Positions 1-8,773 of a stretch of DNA of 50,314 nt are shown here, one piece after another; positions within the stretch are counted from its first letter, which is position 1; each line of letters begins with the position of its first letter. The position numbers and the translations under genes were made by a program. This DNA comes from Fodinicurvata fenggangensis DSM 21160. GTDB taxonomy: Bacteria; Pseudomonadota; Alphaproteobacteria; Kiloniellales; DSM-21159. The notes beneath the pieces were generated by a model. That model was not told the DNA's origin. It ran no database searches and saw only the letters and a program-made list of their open reading frames with translations. The DNA lies in assembly GCF_000686045.1 (NCBI RefSeq), contig NZ_JMLV01000018.1, forward strand, positions 1 through 50,314, written 5' to 3'.

Positions 1-2
1 CG

Positions 3-368
3 GCGCCCGCTGCCGCCGGCCCTGGCTATCGCGACGAGAAGACACAGACCGAGCGCGTGCGCCGGCAGCTGTTGCAGCTGGAGCTCGAGGAGAAGCAGGA
101 CCGCCTGCGCCCCCGGGCCGAGGTCGAGGCAGCGATGACGACCTGCGGCCGGCGCCTGCGCGACAGGCTCGGTCGCGAGATGGAGCGGTGGGCCGTGCCC
201 TTGGCGCAGCTGACCGGACACGACCAGACAGAGCTGCGCGACTTCCTGCGCGAACGCGCGACGGAGCTGCAGCAGGCCCTGGCCGAATCCCTGGCCGGCG
301 TGGACGACAGCGTCCAGGCCGAGGACGACGAAGGCGAGGAGGATGCCGATGACCAAGCTGCGGCGTAG
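3..368 (+). CDS. Phage terminase small subunit (Nu1-like), 5'-truncated by window edge
   Basis: The reading frame is already open at the first bases of the window and ends at TAG 366-368, so only the C-terminal ~121 residues are visible. The visible part starts with a charged helix (ERVRRQLLQLELEEKQDRL) followed by a segment of the kind found after the DNA-binding domain in lambda Nu1 and related small terminases, and ends in a very acidic tail. Small terminase subunits recognise the packaging site and recruit the large subunit. The assignment rests mainly on position: it directly precedes and overlaps the large terminase gene by 26 bases. A start inside the window (GTG at 57) is possible but has no ribosome binding site. 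Confidence 0.6.
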   Translation, partial: APAAAGPGYRDEKTQTERVRRQLLQLELEEKQDRLRPRAEVEAAMTTCGRRLRDRLGREMERWAVPLAQLTGHDQTELRDFLRERATELQQALAESLAGVDDSVQAEDDEGEEDADDQAAA

Positions 369-2331
369 TACCCTCGCCATAGTGGCGGGCGCCCTGGCGG
401 TTGGCCTGATGCCAGATCCGGTGATCCAGCCGAGCAGCTGGGCCTCCGAGAACGTGGTCGTGCCGGACGGGCCTTTTGCCGGAGAACGGTGGTCCCGGGA
501 CGAGGCGCCCTATGCCGCCGAGATCCTGGACAGCCTGGCGCTGCACGAGCCCTGCAACCGGGTGACGGTGCGCAAGAGCGCGCAGACCGGCCTGACCTTG
601 GTGGGTCTGGCCTGGCTGGGATACATCGCCACGGTGGCGCCGGCCGATGCCCTGGTGGTGCAGCCGACACAGGACGCGCATCAGCGCTTCAATCGCGAGA
701 AGCTGCAGCGCCTGATCGATTCCTCGCCGGCAGTGAAGGCGAAGATCTCGCCGATCGCCAGCCGGTCGGGCGAAGGCTCGACCTCGGCGCACAAGCGCTT
801 CCCGGGTGGCGGCATCACCCTGGGCATTGCCAGTTCGGCGGCGGCGCTGCGCTCGGCCACGGTGCGCTATGTCATGGCGGACGAGGTCGATGAGTATCCG
901 GCCGACGTGGACAACCAGGGCGACCCGATGGAGATGCTGGCGGCCCGCCAGATATCCTTCGGCCGCGACGGTCGCTGGAAGCGTCTGGAGATCTCGACGC
1001 CGACGCTGTCGCGGCTGAGCCGCATCGACGCGGCCTACGATGAAGGCGACGGGCGGCAGTGGGTCTGCCCCTGTCCGCATTGCGGCGGGGACCAGGTGCT
1101 GAAGCCCGAGCAGGTGCGCGGCGCCGAGCGGGCGCCGTTCAATGCGTTCCTGGTCTGCGAGGCCAACGGCTGCGTGATCACGGAAGCGGATCGCTGGCTG
1201 ATGGTTGGGCAGGGCCGCTGGGTCGCGCAGCGGCCGTGGGTGGAGCGGCATCGCTCCTATCACGTCGATGCGCTGATGAGCCGCCTGGTCACCCTGGACC
1301 AGTTCTGGGCCCAGGAGGTTGCGAGCCGGGAGAACCCGCAGAAGCGGAAGGCCTTCCTGAACCTCTGGTGCGGCCAGGTCTACGAAGGCGAGGGCGAGGC
1401 CCCCGCCTGGCAGGACTTGCAGCGCCGCGCCCAGGAAATCGACAGCCATGCGGTCGGAGAGATCCCGGCCTGGGTACTGTTCACCACCGCCGGCGTGGAC
1501 GTCCAGGCCGATCGCCTGGAGGTCTCGTTGTGGGGCTGGGGCGTCGGGCGGACGAGCGCGCTGGTCGAACACAAGGTCTTCTCGGGCGACACCTCGGCCC
1601 CGGATGTTTGGGCCGAGCTGACAGCCTGGTGGGCCGAGGCCAAGGAGACCCGGGACGGGCGCAATCTAAACCTGGCGGTGACAGCGGTAGACAGCGGCTT
1701 CCGGCCGGCGATGGTGCACGACTGGTGCCGCAGCAAGCAGGGTGCGATCGCGGTGAAGGGTGCCAGCACCACGACCCGGACGGACTGGGCCCTGTCGAAC
1801 CCGAAGACGATTCACTACACGCCGCGGGGCAAGCCGTCGCGGCGGGCCGGTGCCAACCGCCTGGTGGGCACCTGGCGAATGAAGAGCGAGATCTACTCCG
1901 CCCTGGAGATGGAGGGACCGCGGCCGGACGGGAACTTCCCACCGGGCTTTGCCTTCCTGCCGACCGGCGCACCGGACGACCTGTTCCAGCAGATCGTCTC
2001 GGAGCAGCTGGTGCGCATCGAGCGCAAGGACGGCCGGGTGGACTATGCCTGGCGGCTCCTGCCGCAGACACGCAACGAGGTGCTGGACTGCGCGGTCTAT
2101 GCCCGGGCGGCCGCCTATCACTTGGGCATGGAGCAATGGACCACGCAGCAGTGGCAGGACATGGCGGCCCGCGCCGGCGCCCAGGCCGCCGCCGCGGCCA
2201 ACGCGCAGCTGGACCTGCTGCAGGCCGTGCACCGTCCGCCGGCCGAAGAGCAGGCGACCACGAAGACCGAGAAGCCGAAGGCTGGCGGCAAGCTGGCCGC
2301 CCGTCTGAAACGGTACAACCAGGGAAGCTGA
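343..2331 (+). CDS. Phage terminase large subunit, GpA family
   Basis: ATP-driven DNA packaging motor and nuclease that cuts concatemeric phage DNA and pumps it into the procapsid. At 662 residues it is close to lambda gpA (641). A deviant Walker A (RKSAQTGLT, about residues 77-85) and Walker B (VMADEVDEYP, about 177-186) are visible. A CPHCG...CEANGC zinc-knuckle-like pair follows near residues 245-278, and the nuclease domain starts near GVDVQADRLE with a further AVDSGF motif. This module belongs to lambda-like heads, not to Mu. The start ATG at 343 overlaps the previous gene; the in-frame ATG two codons later is an alternative. Confidence 0.93.
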   Translation: MPMTKLRRSTLAIVAGALAVGLMPDPVIQPSSWASENVVVPDGPFAGERWSRDEAPYAAEILDSLALHEPCNRVTVRKSAQTGLTLVGLAWLGYIATVAPADALVVQPTQDAHQRFNREKLQRLIDSSPAVKAKISPIASRSGEGSTSAHKRFPGGGITLGIASSAAALRSATVRYVMADEVDEYPADVDNQGDPMEMLAARQISFGRDGRWKRLEISTPTLSRLSRIDAAYDEGDGRQWVCPCPHCGGDQVLKPEQVRGAERAPFNAFLVCEANGCVITEADRWLMVGQGRWVAQRPWVERHRSYHVDALMSRLVTLDQFWAQEVASRENPQKRKAFLNLWCGQVYEGEGEAPAWQDLQRRAQEIDSHAVGEIPAWVLFTTAGVDVQADRLEVSLWGWGVGRTSALVEHKVFSGDTSAPDVWAELTAWWAEAKETRDGRNLNLAVTAVDSGFRPAMVHDWCRSKQGAIAVKGASTTTRTDWALSNPKTIHYTPRGKPSRRAGANRLVGTWRMKSEIYSALEMEGPRPDGNFPPGFAFLPTGAPDDLFQQIVSEQLVRIERKDGRVDYAWRLLPQTRNEVLDCAVYARAAAYHLGMEQWTTQQWQDMAARAGAQAAAAANAQLDLLQAVHRPPAEEQATTKTEKPKAGGKLAARLKRYNQGS

Positions 2332-2335
2332 GATC

Positions 2336-2539
2336 ATGACGAAAGCCGAGCGGCTGGCGGAAGCGGAAGAGGCGTTGCATCGCCTGCTGACCGGGGCGTC
2401 CGTGGCGTCGGCCCGGGATGCGACGGGGCGGCAGGTGACCTATACACAGGCGACCCGCCGGGACCTGGAGGCCTATATCGCGCAGTTGAAGGCCGAGCTG
2501 GGGCAGAAGCCCCGCCGTGCCTTGAGGGTGGTCTTTTGA
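2336..2539 (+). CDS. Head-tail connector protein, gpW family
   Basis: A 67-residue protein, almost exactly the length of lambda gpW (68), located as in lambda between the terminase and portal genes. It has two short helical segments around a central beta hairpin (KAERLAEAEEALHRLLTG, then a polar turn and a YIAQLKAEL helix). gpW stabilises the filled head by binding below the portal and prepares it for tail joining. The gene starts 4 bases after the terminase stop and its TGA overlaps the portal ATG (TGATG), implying translational coupling. Confidence 0.85.
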   Translation: MTKAERLAEAEEALHRLLTGASVASARDATGRQVTYTQATRRDLEAYIAQLKAELGQKPRRALRVVF

Positions 2540-4166
2540 TGGCGGCCGCTCAGAAATCCTCGATCCTGGACAAGACGGGCCATCCCTATGCCCTGCCGGA
2601 CGCCAAGTCCAAGGCCCGGGGCATGGCAGCCTATGACGCCGGCGATCCCTTCAGCCAGGAGCTGATGACCTGGGATCCGCCGACGATGTCGGCGGACTCG
2701 GCCTACCTGCCCGAGCGCGAGCGCATCGCGGCGCGGCTGCACGACCTGGTGCGCAACGACGGCTGGGCCAGCGGCACGGTGACCAGCTTCGTGAACGCCG
2801 CCATCGGCTCGCAGTTCCGCCTGAACAGCCGGCCCGACTATCGGGCACTGGGAATCAGCTTCGAGGCTGCGCGGCAGCTGGGCAAGGAGATCGAGGCGCA
2901 GTGGCGCCAGTTCGCCAACGACCCGCGCTGCTACGCCGATGCCTCGCGCCGGACGACGGTGACCGGCCTGTTCTACCAGGGCTTCCGGCATCGCATCATT
3001 GATGGCGAGACCCTGATGGTGCCGGGGTACAAGCCGCGGCCGGGCTGGGGCTGGACCACGAACTTCCGCCTGGTGCATCCGGAGCGGCTGTCGAACCCGA
3101 ACCACGCGCCGGACACGGCCTATCTGCGCGGCGGGGTCGAGCTGGACGACGATGGCGCGGCGGTCGCCTACCACTTCCGCAAGGCGCACCCCGGCGACTG
3201 GCACATGATGGCCAGCGAGTTCTATGCCTGGGAGCGCGTGCCGCGCGAGACGGCCTGGGGCCGGCCCCAGGTGATCCACTACTTCCTGCCGACCGAGGCG
3301 GAGGAGACCCGCGGGATCAGCCCGCTGGCCCCTGTCGTCCGGCGCATGAAGATGAACCAGAAGTACGAGTCTGCCGAGCTACAGGCGGCTGTCGCCAATG
3401 CGGTGCTGGCGGCCTACATCGAGACCAGCCTGCCGCCGGAAGCGGCAGCGGACCTGCTGAGCGGGCAGAACGAGTGGGAGAACCACAACGAACGGCGCAT
3501 GGACTTTTACGAAGAGGCGCCGGTGAAGCTGAATGGGATGCGGATCCCGTCCTGCCAAGCGGCGACGGGATCAAAATGCCCATGGCGTCCCGGCCGAACC
3601 GGGAGGCAGCGGACTTCGTGAACGCCAGCCTGCGCAATCTCAGCGCCGCGTCGGGGCTGAATCCCAGCACGATCAGCCGTGACTACAGCCAGACAAACTA
3701 CAGCAGCGAGCGGGCTGCCATGCTGGAGGCCTGGCGCACCATCACGGCGGAGCGCCAGTTCTTCGCGCAAGGCCTGGCATCGCCCATGCTTCTCTGCTTC
3801 CTCGAGGAGACCTTCGATCGCGGCTACATCGAGCCGCCGCCAGGCGCCCCGGAGTTCTGGGAAGCCCCGGCGGCCTACCTGCAGGGCGACTGGATCGGGC
3901 CCGGCCGCGGCTGGGTGGACCCCGTCAAGGAAGCTGTTGCCGCCGGAACCCGGCGCGTCAACCGCGTGTCCACGCTGGCCCGCGAGAATGCCGAGCAGGG
4001 CCTGGACTGGGAAGAGACCCTGGAGCAGCTGGCGGCCGAGCGGCGCCAGATGGAAGAACTGGATCTGGGTCCCATGGACGATGGCGAGACGGCCTATCGC
4101 GAGACCGACAGCGAGGGCAACAGCGTCCAGGTCGGCGGCGAGAGCAGCGACGGCAACGGGAGCTAA
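2539..4166 (+). pseudogene. Phage portal protein, lambda gpB family, split by a -1 frameshift
   Basis: The portal is the twelve-subunit ring through which DNA enters and leaves the head. The first frame runs from ATG 2539 and carries the conserved N-terminal and central portal region; it then derails and stops at 3621. The family-like sequence continues in the -1 frame to the TAA ending at 4166. Joining them at about 3549 (…GMRIP then VLPSGDGIKM…) gives about 543 residues, against 533 in lambda gpB. The simplest reading is loss of one G in the run around 3546-3550. There is no canonical slippery heptamer there, so a programmed shift is unlikely. If real, the prophage could not make a normal portal; a sequencing error would look the same. 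Confidence 0.85.
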
Positions 4167-4169
4167 CGC

Positions 4170-5126
4170 ATGACGTCACATCCTTTTCTGGCCGCGCGCC
4201 TGTTTGGCACGCCGGTCCTGGCGGAGCCCCGCAAGGCCGAGGTGGTGGCCCGCGTCCTAGCCCCACGGCTGGGCTTGGGCCAGCAGGTGGAGATCCGCAG
4301 TGATGCTCCACCTGCCGACCAGAGCTTCTGGGCCAGTCCGCCGCCGGCGTCCCGTTTCGGGGCACCGAACCTGGGCCCGCTGCAGGAGAGCGCAATGCGC
4401 GAAGCCTGTGGCGGGAACGGCTATCTGCTGGATCCGCTGAACGGAATCGCGGTGATCGAGGTCAAGGGCACCCTGGTGCACAAGTCCGGCCATGTCCGGG
4501 CCTCAAGCGGCGAACTGGGCTACGACGGCCTGGGCGCCCAGCTGACCGCCGCGCTCGAGGACAGCCGCGTCCGGGGGATCCTGCTGGATTGCCACTCCGC
4601 AGGCGGCGAAGTGGCCGGTTGTTTCCAGTTCGCGGACCGCGTTCGTGAGGCCGGCGACGTGAAACCGGTGATCGCACTGGCCGACGAAATGGCCTATTCG
4701 GCCGCATACGCCATCGCGGCCGCTGCCGACGAGGTCTGGCTGGCCAGCGAGACGGCCGGCGTGGGCTCGATCGGCGCGATCCTGTTGCACGTGGACTTCA
4801 CCGGCGCCCTGGACGACGCGGGGATCAAGGTGACGGTCCTGCGCAGCGGTGATCGGAAGGCGGATTTCAACCCCTTCGAGGCGCTGAGCGACGACGTCCA
4901 GGCGCGCGAACAGCGCGAGCTGGACCAGGTGCGCGATCTCTTCGTGCGACGAGTGGCGGACTGGCGTGGCCTGCCGGATGACACGGTCTATGGGACAGAG
5001 GCCGGAACCTACACGGGCCGTGATGCCCTGGAGATCGGCCTTGCCGATGGTATCGGCGCGCCCGAAGCCGTCTATGACGCCTTCGCACAGCGCCTGAAGG
5101 AGCTGTCTGCAGCGCCGGCGGCCTGA
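4170..5126 (+). CDS. Head maturation protease, S49 (SppA/lambda gpC-like) family
   Basis: A serine protease that removes scaffold and trims head proteins during capsid maturation; 318 residues. The SppA-type fold is visible: VIEVKGTLV strand (about 95-103), LDCHSAGGEVAG (139-150), the nucleophile Ser177 in EMAYSAAY, and a likely general-base Lys230 in SGDRKADFNPF, the spacing expected for an S49 Ser-Lys dyad. In lambda the scaffold is encoded inside the protease gene; here the protein ends soon after the protease domain and the scaffold appears to be a separate gene downstream. Confidence 0.9.
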   Translation: MTSHPFLAARLFGTPVLAEPRKAEVVARVLAPRLGLGQQVEIRSDAPPADQSFWASPPPASRFGAPNLGPLQESAMREACGGNGYLLDPLNGIAVIEVKGTLVHKSGHVRASSGELGYDGLGAQLTAALEDSRVRGILLDCHSAGGEVAGCFQFADRVREAGDVKPVIALADEMAYSAAYAIAAAADEVWLASETAGVGSIGAILLHVDFTGALDDAGIKVTVLRSGDRKADFNPFEALSDDVQAREQRELDQVRDLFVRRVADWRGLPDDTVYGTEAGTYTGRDALEIGLADGIGAPEAVYDAFAQRLKELSAAPAA

Positions 5127-5178
5127 CAGCCGGCCCTCACCCCGCCGTTGGACGGCGGACATTCCAAAGGAGAAAGCC

Positions 5179-5679
5179 ATGGGTAAGCGATTTGGACTGC
5201 TCAGCCGCAAGGCTGAGGAGGAGACGGCGGAGTCCGTCGAAGAGGAAGAGACCGAGGCCGAGAACGCCGAGGACACCGAAGCCGAAGAGGCCGAGGAGAC
5301 CGAGGCGGAGGGCGCCGAAGCCGAAGATGAAGAGGCCGAGGAGGAGTCCGCGGAGGACGAGGACAAGGAGATGTCCGAGCGCGGCCGTGAGCGTAAGCGG
5401 ATCGCCTCGATCCTGCGCTCGAAGGAGGCCAAGGGCCGCATGTCGGCCGCCATGGCCTTTGCCCTGGACACGGACATGGAGCCCAAGGCCGCGAAATCGG
5501 CGCTGGCCGGGATGTCAAAGGACTCTGGCAGCGGCTTCGACACCCGCATGCAGCAGGCCGCGCAGCCGGACCTGGGGCCGGGCGGCAAGCCTGGGGCGGA
5601 CAAGAGCAATCCGGCCGCCTCGATCCTGGGCAACTACCAGAAGATGGGCGGCCAGGTGCCGTCAAAACAGCGCGGCTGA
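5179..5679 (+). CDS. Probable capsid scaffold protein with long acidic N-terminal region
   Basis: 166 residues. Residues ~13-70 are dominated by Glu, Asp and Ala; the following segment (RGRERKRIASILRSKEAKGR, then an alanine-rich helix with DTDMEPKAAKSALAGM) resembles the scaffold domain that forms the C-terminal part of lambda gpC/Nu3. The end is Gly/Pro/Gln-rich and probably flexible. Position between protease and decoration protein supports a scaffold role. A strong ribosome binding site (AAAGGAG) precedes ATG 5179. The identification by similarity is from memory and moderate; the acidic low-complexity part has no clear counterpart. Confidence 0.65.
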   Translation: MGKRFGLLSRKAEEETAESVEEEETEAENAEDTEAEEAEETEAEGAEAEDEEAEEESAEDEDKEMSERGRERKRIASILRSKEAKGRMSAAMAFALDTDMEPKAAKSALAGMSKDSGSGFDTRMQQAAQPDLGPGGKPGADKSNPAASILGNYQKMGGQVPSKQRG

Positions 5680-5745
5680 CGAACAGGGCCGCTTCACAGG
5701 GGGCGAAGGCGCTTTTCAGCCTCAAGATATTGAAAGGATAGAGCC

Positions 5746-6114
5746 ATGCCTGCGGATTCCGCTGAGTTCGAGTACCAGCCGGGGCACTTCGTCTCCGGCG
5801 ATTTTCCCATCCACACCCAGCCGGTGACCATTGCTTCGGGCGAAGAGCTCGAGGCGCGCAGCGTGCTGGGCCAGGTGACCGCTGACGGTACCTTCAAGCT
5901 GTCGGCATCGGGCGCCAGCGACGGTTCCGAGACGCCGAAGGCGATCCTGGCCTATGCGGTGGACGCATCGGGCGGGGCCGTCGAGGCCGCCGTCTACATG
6001 TCCGGCAGCTTCGATCCGGACAAGCTGGTCTACGGCACCGGCCACGATGCCGAATCCGTTGCCCAGGCCCTTCTGGGCAGCCCGATCTTCCTGCGCAAGC
6101 CGGATCAGCGCTGA
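5746..6114 (+). CDS. Head decoration protein, lambda gpD family
   Basis: 122 residues, close to gpD (110). Proteins of this family trimerise on the expanded capsid and cement it against internal DNA pressure. The features seen are the PVTIASGEELEARSVLG beta segment, an alanine-rich middle (AILAYAVDASGG) and a final ...IFLRKP strand, typical for the family. It lies in the canonical lambda order protease/scaffold - D - E. A purine-rich binding site (GAAAGGA) precedes the ATG. Confidence 0.85.
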   Translation: MPADSAEFEYQPGHFVSGDFPIHTQPVTIASGEELEARSVLGQVTADGTFKLSASGASDGSETPKAILAYAVDASGGAVEAAVYMSGSFDPDKLVYGTGHDAESVAQALLGSPIFLRKPDQR

Positions 6115-6177
6115 GCCTGAGCTGCCAGTTTCAACCCATTGCCCGGCAGCGTGCCGGCAGACCGAGGAGCAAGTATC

Positions 6178-7209
6178 ATGGATGTGACCCTGTACGATAC
6201 GCGCACGCTGCTGCGCGTGGTCGAGGACCTTTACGGACCGTCGACCTTTATCCTGGAGACCTTCTTTGCCCAGGAACAGACCTTCGACACCGAGATGATC
6301 GACTTCGACCTGGTGAAGACGGCCCAGAAGCTGGCCCCTTTTGTCAGCCCGATGGTCCAGGGCCGCCCGATGCGCGGTCGTGGGACCACCACCCGGTCTT
6401 TCAAGCCGGCCTACCTGAAGCCCAAGGATGCCGTCGATCCCAACCGCCCCTTCAAACGCCGAGCCGGCGAGCGCTACATGGGCGAGATGACCCCGGCGCA
6501 GCGACGCGATGCGGTGATCGCCGACATCCTGCGCGATCACACAATCGGCATCGACCTGCGCCTGGAATGGATGGCCGTCCAGGCCATGGTCAATGGCAAG
6601 GTGACGGTCTCAGGCGAAGACTACGAAACCGTGGAGGTGGACTTCGGGCGCGATTCCGAGCTGTCCATCCAGCTGACCGGGGGTGCCCAGTGGGGCGAGG
6701 CCGGCGTGAAGCCGACCGAGGACCTGGAAGAGTGGTTCGAACTGGTCGGCGACAAGTCCTCGGCCCCGGTGACCGACGTGGTGATGGACACCAAGGCCTG
6801 GCAGCTGCTGCGCGCGGACGAGGACTTCCGGGACACCCTGGACAATCGCCGCGGCACCTCGGCCAGCTTCGAGCTGGCGCCGGACAGCCGGATCAATGTC
6901 CAGTGGAAAGGCAGCACCGGCACCACCGATTACTGGGTCTATACGGCCAAGTACGAGGACGACGACGGGAACCAGGTGCCCTTCCTTCCGGAACACACGG
7001 TTATCCCGGCCAGCCGCCTGATCGAAGGTGTCCAGGCCTTCGGCGGGATCAAGGACCCCCGTGCCGGGTATGTGCCGGCCCGCTGGTGGCCGAAGAACTG
7101 GATCAACGACGATCCGCCGACCGAGTTCGTCATGACCCAGTCGGCACCGCTGGTGATCCCGTCGCGGCCCAACGCTGCGGCCTGCATCCGCGTGCGCGAG
7201 CCGGCCTGA
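6178..7209 (+). CDS. Major capsid protein, lambda gpE family
   Basis: 343 residues, matching lambda gpE (341). It forms the icosahedral shell. The N-terminus (MDVTLYDTRTLLRVVEDL), the following F(F)..EQTFDTEMIDFD segment and the P..VQGRPMRGRG stretch are characteristic of this HK97-fold family. The ATG at 6178 is chosen because GAGGAG lies 10 bases upstream; the longer frame from TTG 6139 has no such signal. The gene is followed at once by a strong hairpin terminator, so it marks the end of a head sub-operon. Confidence 0.92.
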   Translation: MDVTLYDTRTLLRVVEDLYGPSTFILETFFAQEQTFDTEMIDFDLVKTAQKLAPFVSPMVQGRPMRGRGTTTRSFKPAYLKPKDAVDPNRPFKRRAGERYMGEMTPAQRRDAVIADILRDHTIGIDLRLEWMAVQAMVNGKVTVSGEDYETVEVDFGRDSELSIQLTGGAQWGEAGVKPTEDLEEWFELVGDKSSAPVTDVVMDTKAWQLLRADEDFRDTLDNRRGTSASFELAPDSRINVQWKGSTGTTDYWVYTAKYEDDDGNQVPFLPEHTVIPASRLIEGVQAFGGIKDPRAGYVPARWWPKNWINDDPPTEFVMTQSAPLVIPSRPNAAACIRVREPA

Positions 7210-7241
7210 TCGCAGGCTGACGCCTGACCATCCAACGACGA

Positions 7242-7265
7242 AAGGCCCCGGGTGACCGGGGCCTT
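7242..7265 (+). terminator. Hairpin terminator after the major capsid gene
   Basis: A perfect 10-bp stem (AAGGCCCCGG with CCGGGGCCTT) and a GTGA loop begins 33 bases after the capsid stop and is followed by a short T-rich stretch (CGTATTTTCGG). It probably reduces read-through into the connector and tail genes, giving more capsid transcript than tail transcript. Confidence 0.75.
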
Positions 7266-7285
7266 CGTATTTTCGGAGAAGAGAC

Positions 7286-7663
7286 ATGAGCAAGGACAAG
7301 AAGCTGACGATCGTGCCGACGATCACCCTGAAGATCGAGCGCGGCGGATCGCGCTTGGTGGCCGGCAAGGAAGCCTCGGTGAAGGAAGCGGAGGCCCATC
7401 GCCTGGTGAAGGCCGGCCGCGCGAACTGGCCCGCCGGCAATGCCGCGCCCAAGCCGGCGAAGCCCGAGGGCGAGGCCCTGACGGCCGCGATCTCCGAGGC
7501 CATCGGCAAGATGGACCGGTCGGACCAGGAGCAGATGACCGCCGCCGGCGTGCCCTCGACTTCGGCCCTGGCGCAGATGCTGGGCTACAGCGTATCCGCC
7601 GAAGAGCGGGACGCGGGCTGGGCGCGCTTCCAGGAGCAGAACCCCGGTCTGTTCAAGGACTGA
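7286..7663 (+). CDS. Phage head-region accessory protein (putative FI-like)
   Basis: 125 residues, no signal peptide or membrane segment. The N-terminal half is lysine-rich (MSKDKKLTIVPTITLKIERG); after an Ala/Pro linker the C-terminal ~45 residues contain a helical module (AAGVPSTSALAQMLGYSVSA then ERD) of a kind common in small phage proteins encoded between capsid and connector genes. In lambda this slot is filled by gpFI, a packaging accessory protein; equivalence here is by position only. The gene begins 20 bases after the terminator hairpin, with a GAGAAGAG ribosome binding site. Confidence 0.5.
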   Translation: MSKDKKLTIVPTITLKIERGGSRLVAGKEASVKEAEAHRLVKAGRANWPAGNAAPKPAKPEGEALTAAISEAIGKMDRSDQEQMTAAGVPSTSALAQMLGYSVSAEERDAGWARFQEQNPGLFKD

Positions 7664-7669
7664 TCCATC

Positions 7670-8005
7670 ATGGCCCTGGACTGGGACAGCCTGACGGTGC
7701 GGCCGGTGGCCGGGATCTTCGCGCAGGACGTGGAGTACCGGCCGCTGGACGCCGCCGACTGGATCGAGACGCGCGGCATCTTCAACGAGCCGCACGAGCT
7801 GATCCAGCTGGGCCAGGTGCCCATGGGCGACACCCAGCCTTCGCTGGACCTGCGCCTGGAGGACCTGCCGGGCGTGGATCCCCAGCAGGGCGACCTGGTT
7901 CGGCTGTCCGACAGCCGGGTCTTCGAGGTCTGCGATCCGCCGGAACGGCAATCCGAGCCGGCGGTGCGGCTGCGCCTGATGCAGGTGGGGAACGGCAATG
8001 TCTGA
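7670..8005 (+). CDS. Putative head-tail joining protein (gpFII-like)
   Basis: 111 residues. The sequence is rich in predicted beta strands (RPVAGIFAQDVEYRPLDA, RLSDSRVFEVCDPP) and ends with a strand-like RLRLMQVG segment, consistent with the small beta-barrel connectors that close the portal channel and receive the tail. The role is inferred from position between capsid and tail genes; I recognise no diagnostic motif. It overlaps the next gene by 8 bases. Confidence 0.5.
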   Translation: MALDWDSLTVRPVAGIFAQDVEYRPLDAADWIETRGIFNEPHELIQLGQVPMGDTQPSLDLRLEDLPGVDPQQGDLVRLSDSRVFEVCDPPERQSEPAVRLRLMQVGNGNV

Positions 8006-8582
8006 GGATCTGCCCTGGCGCACGGCCCTGCGGCATGAGGCGCTGCCGCTGATCAAGGCGGCGCTGCCGGACCTGGCCGCGAAGGTTTTCGACTCCCCGG
8101 TGACACCGCGGGCTTCGGAGCAGCTGCCCTATATCCTGATCCACACGCCGTCGACGCGGTACGAGAACGTCAGCCAGGAAGTGCACATGCCGTCCTTCCG
8201 GGAACGGCAGCGCCTGCAGATCGAGCTCCACGATACGGCCGGAGGCGGGGACGACCTGGCTACACGGCTGGACGAGAAGGCACTGACGATCGAGGGCGCC
8301 CTGATGAGCGATCCCGACTGGGTCAACCTGGCCAGTCATATCGATCTGGTGGAGACGACGAACGAGACCGACGGCGAGGGATCGCAGCGCAAGGCGGTGG
8401 CCACCCTGGTGATCGAGGCGTGGCGTGAGATCGACTTCGAGCCGAAGGTCGAAGACACGCTGAAGAGCCTGCGCTTCGAGGTGGACGTGATCGATCCGGC
8501 CGCCGACCCGAACCGACAGTATCCCGGCCCCGACGGCCGCATTGAAGTCGGAGGCGACTTCGACATCCCGCAAGAGGAGTGA
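7998..8582 (+). CDS. Putative tail terminator / minor tail protein
   Basis: 194 residues, starting inside the preceding gene. The layout, with an N-terminal helix (ALPLIKAALPDLAAKVF), a YILIHTPST strand and a QRLQIELHD strand, resembles proteins that cap the tail tube and stop its growth before head attachment. It sits just before the DUF2635 and sheath genes, the slot of the terminator in Mu-like phages. The last ~45 residues are acidic and look like an extension. Function is inferred from position and fold pattern. Confidence 0.5.
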   Translation: MSEDLPWRTALRHEALPLIKAALPDLAAKVFDSPVTPRASEQLPYILIHTPSTRYENVSQEVHMPSFRERQRLQIELHDTAGGGDDLATRLDEKALTIEGALMSDPDWVNLASHIDLVETTNETDGEGSQRKAVATLVIEAWREIDFEPKVEDTLKSLRFEVDVIDPAADPNRQYPGPDGRIEVGGDFDIPQEE

Positions 8583-8587
8583 GGACC

Positions 8588-8770
8588 ATGTACGTGAAGC
8601 CTCGAGCCGGGGCGCTGGTGCGCGACCCCGAGACGATGAAGCCTGTGCCGGCGAAAGGCCGGGACGTGCCGCGATCCAGCTACTGGCTGCGCCGCCTGCA
8701 GGCGGGCGAGCTGGAGCAGGCCCAGAAGCCCAAGCGCCGCCAGGCGGGCGCCAGCAAGAAGGAGGACTAA
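8588..8770 (+). CDS. DUF2635 family phage protein (Mu gp38-like)
   Basis: 60 residues from ATG 8588 (MYVKPRAGALVRDPETMKP), with the YVKP...VRDP...G..VP..SYWLRRL pattern that defines this small family in Mu-like phages, where it always precedes the tail sheath gene. The C-terminus is lysine-rich. The GTG at 8579 gives three extra residues, but AGAGGAG lies at the right distance for ATG 8588. The molecular function of the family is not known. Confidence 0.8.
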   Translation: MYVKPRAGALVRDPETMKPVPAKGRDVPRSSYWLRRLQAGELEQAQKPKRRQAGASKKED

Positions 8771-8773
8771 GCC

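Noticed and set aside
3540-3560. Programmed frameshift in the portal gene
   Set aside because: No canonical slippery heptamer; the zero frame continues for 24 meaningless codons, and portal proteins are not known to be recoded. A one-base deletion or sequence error is simpler.
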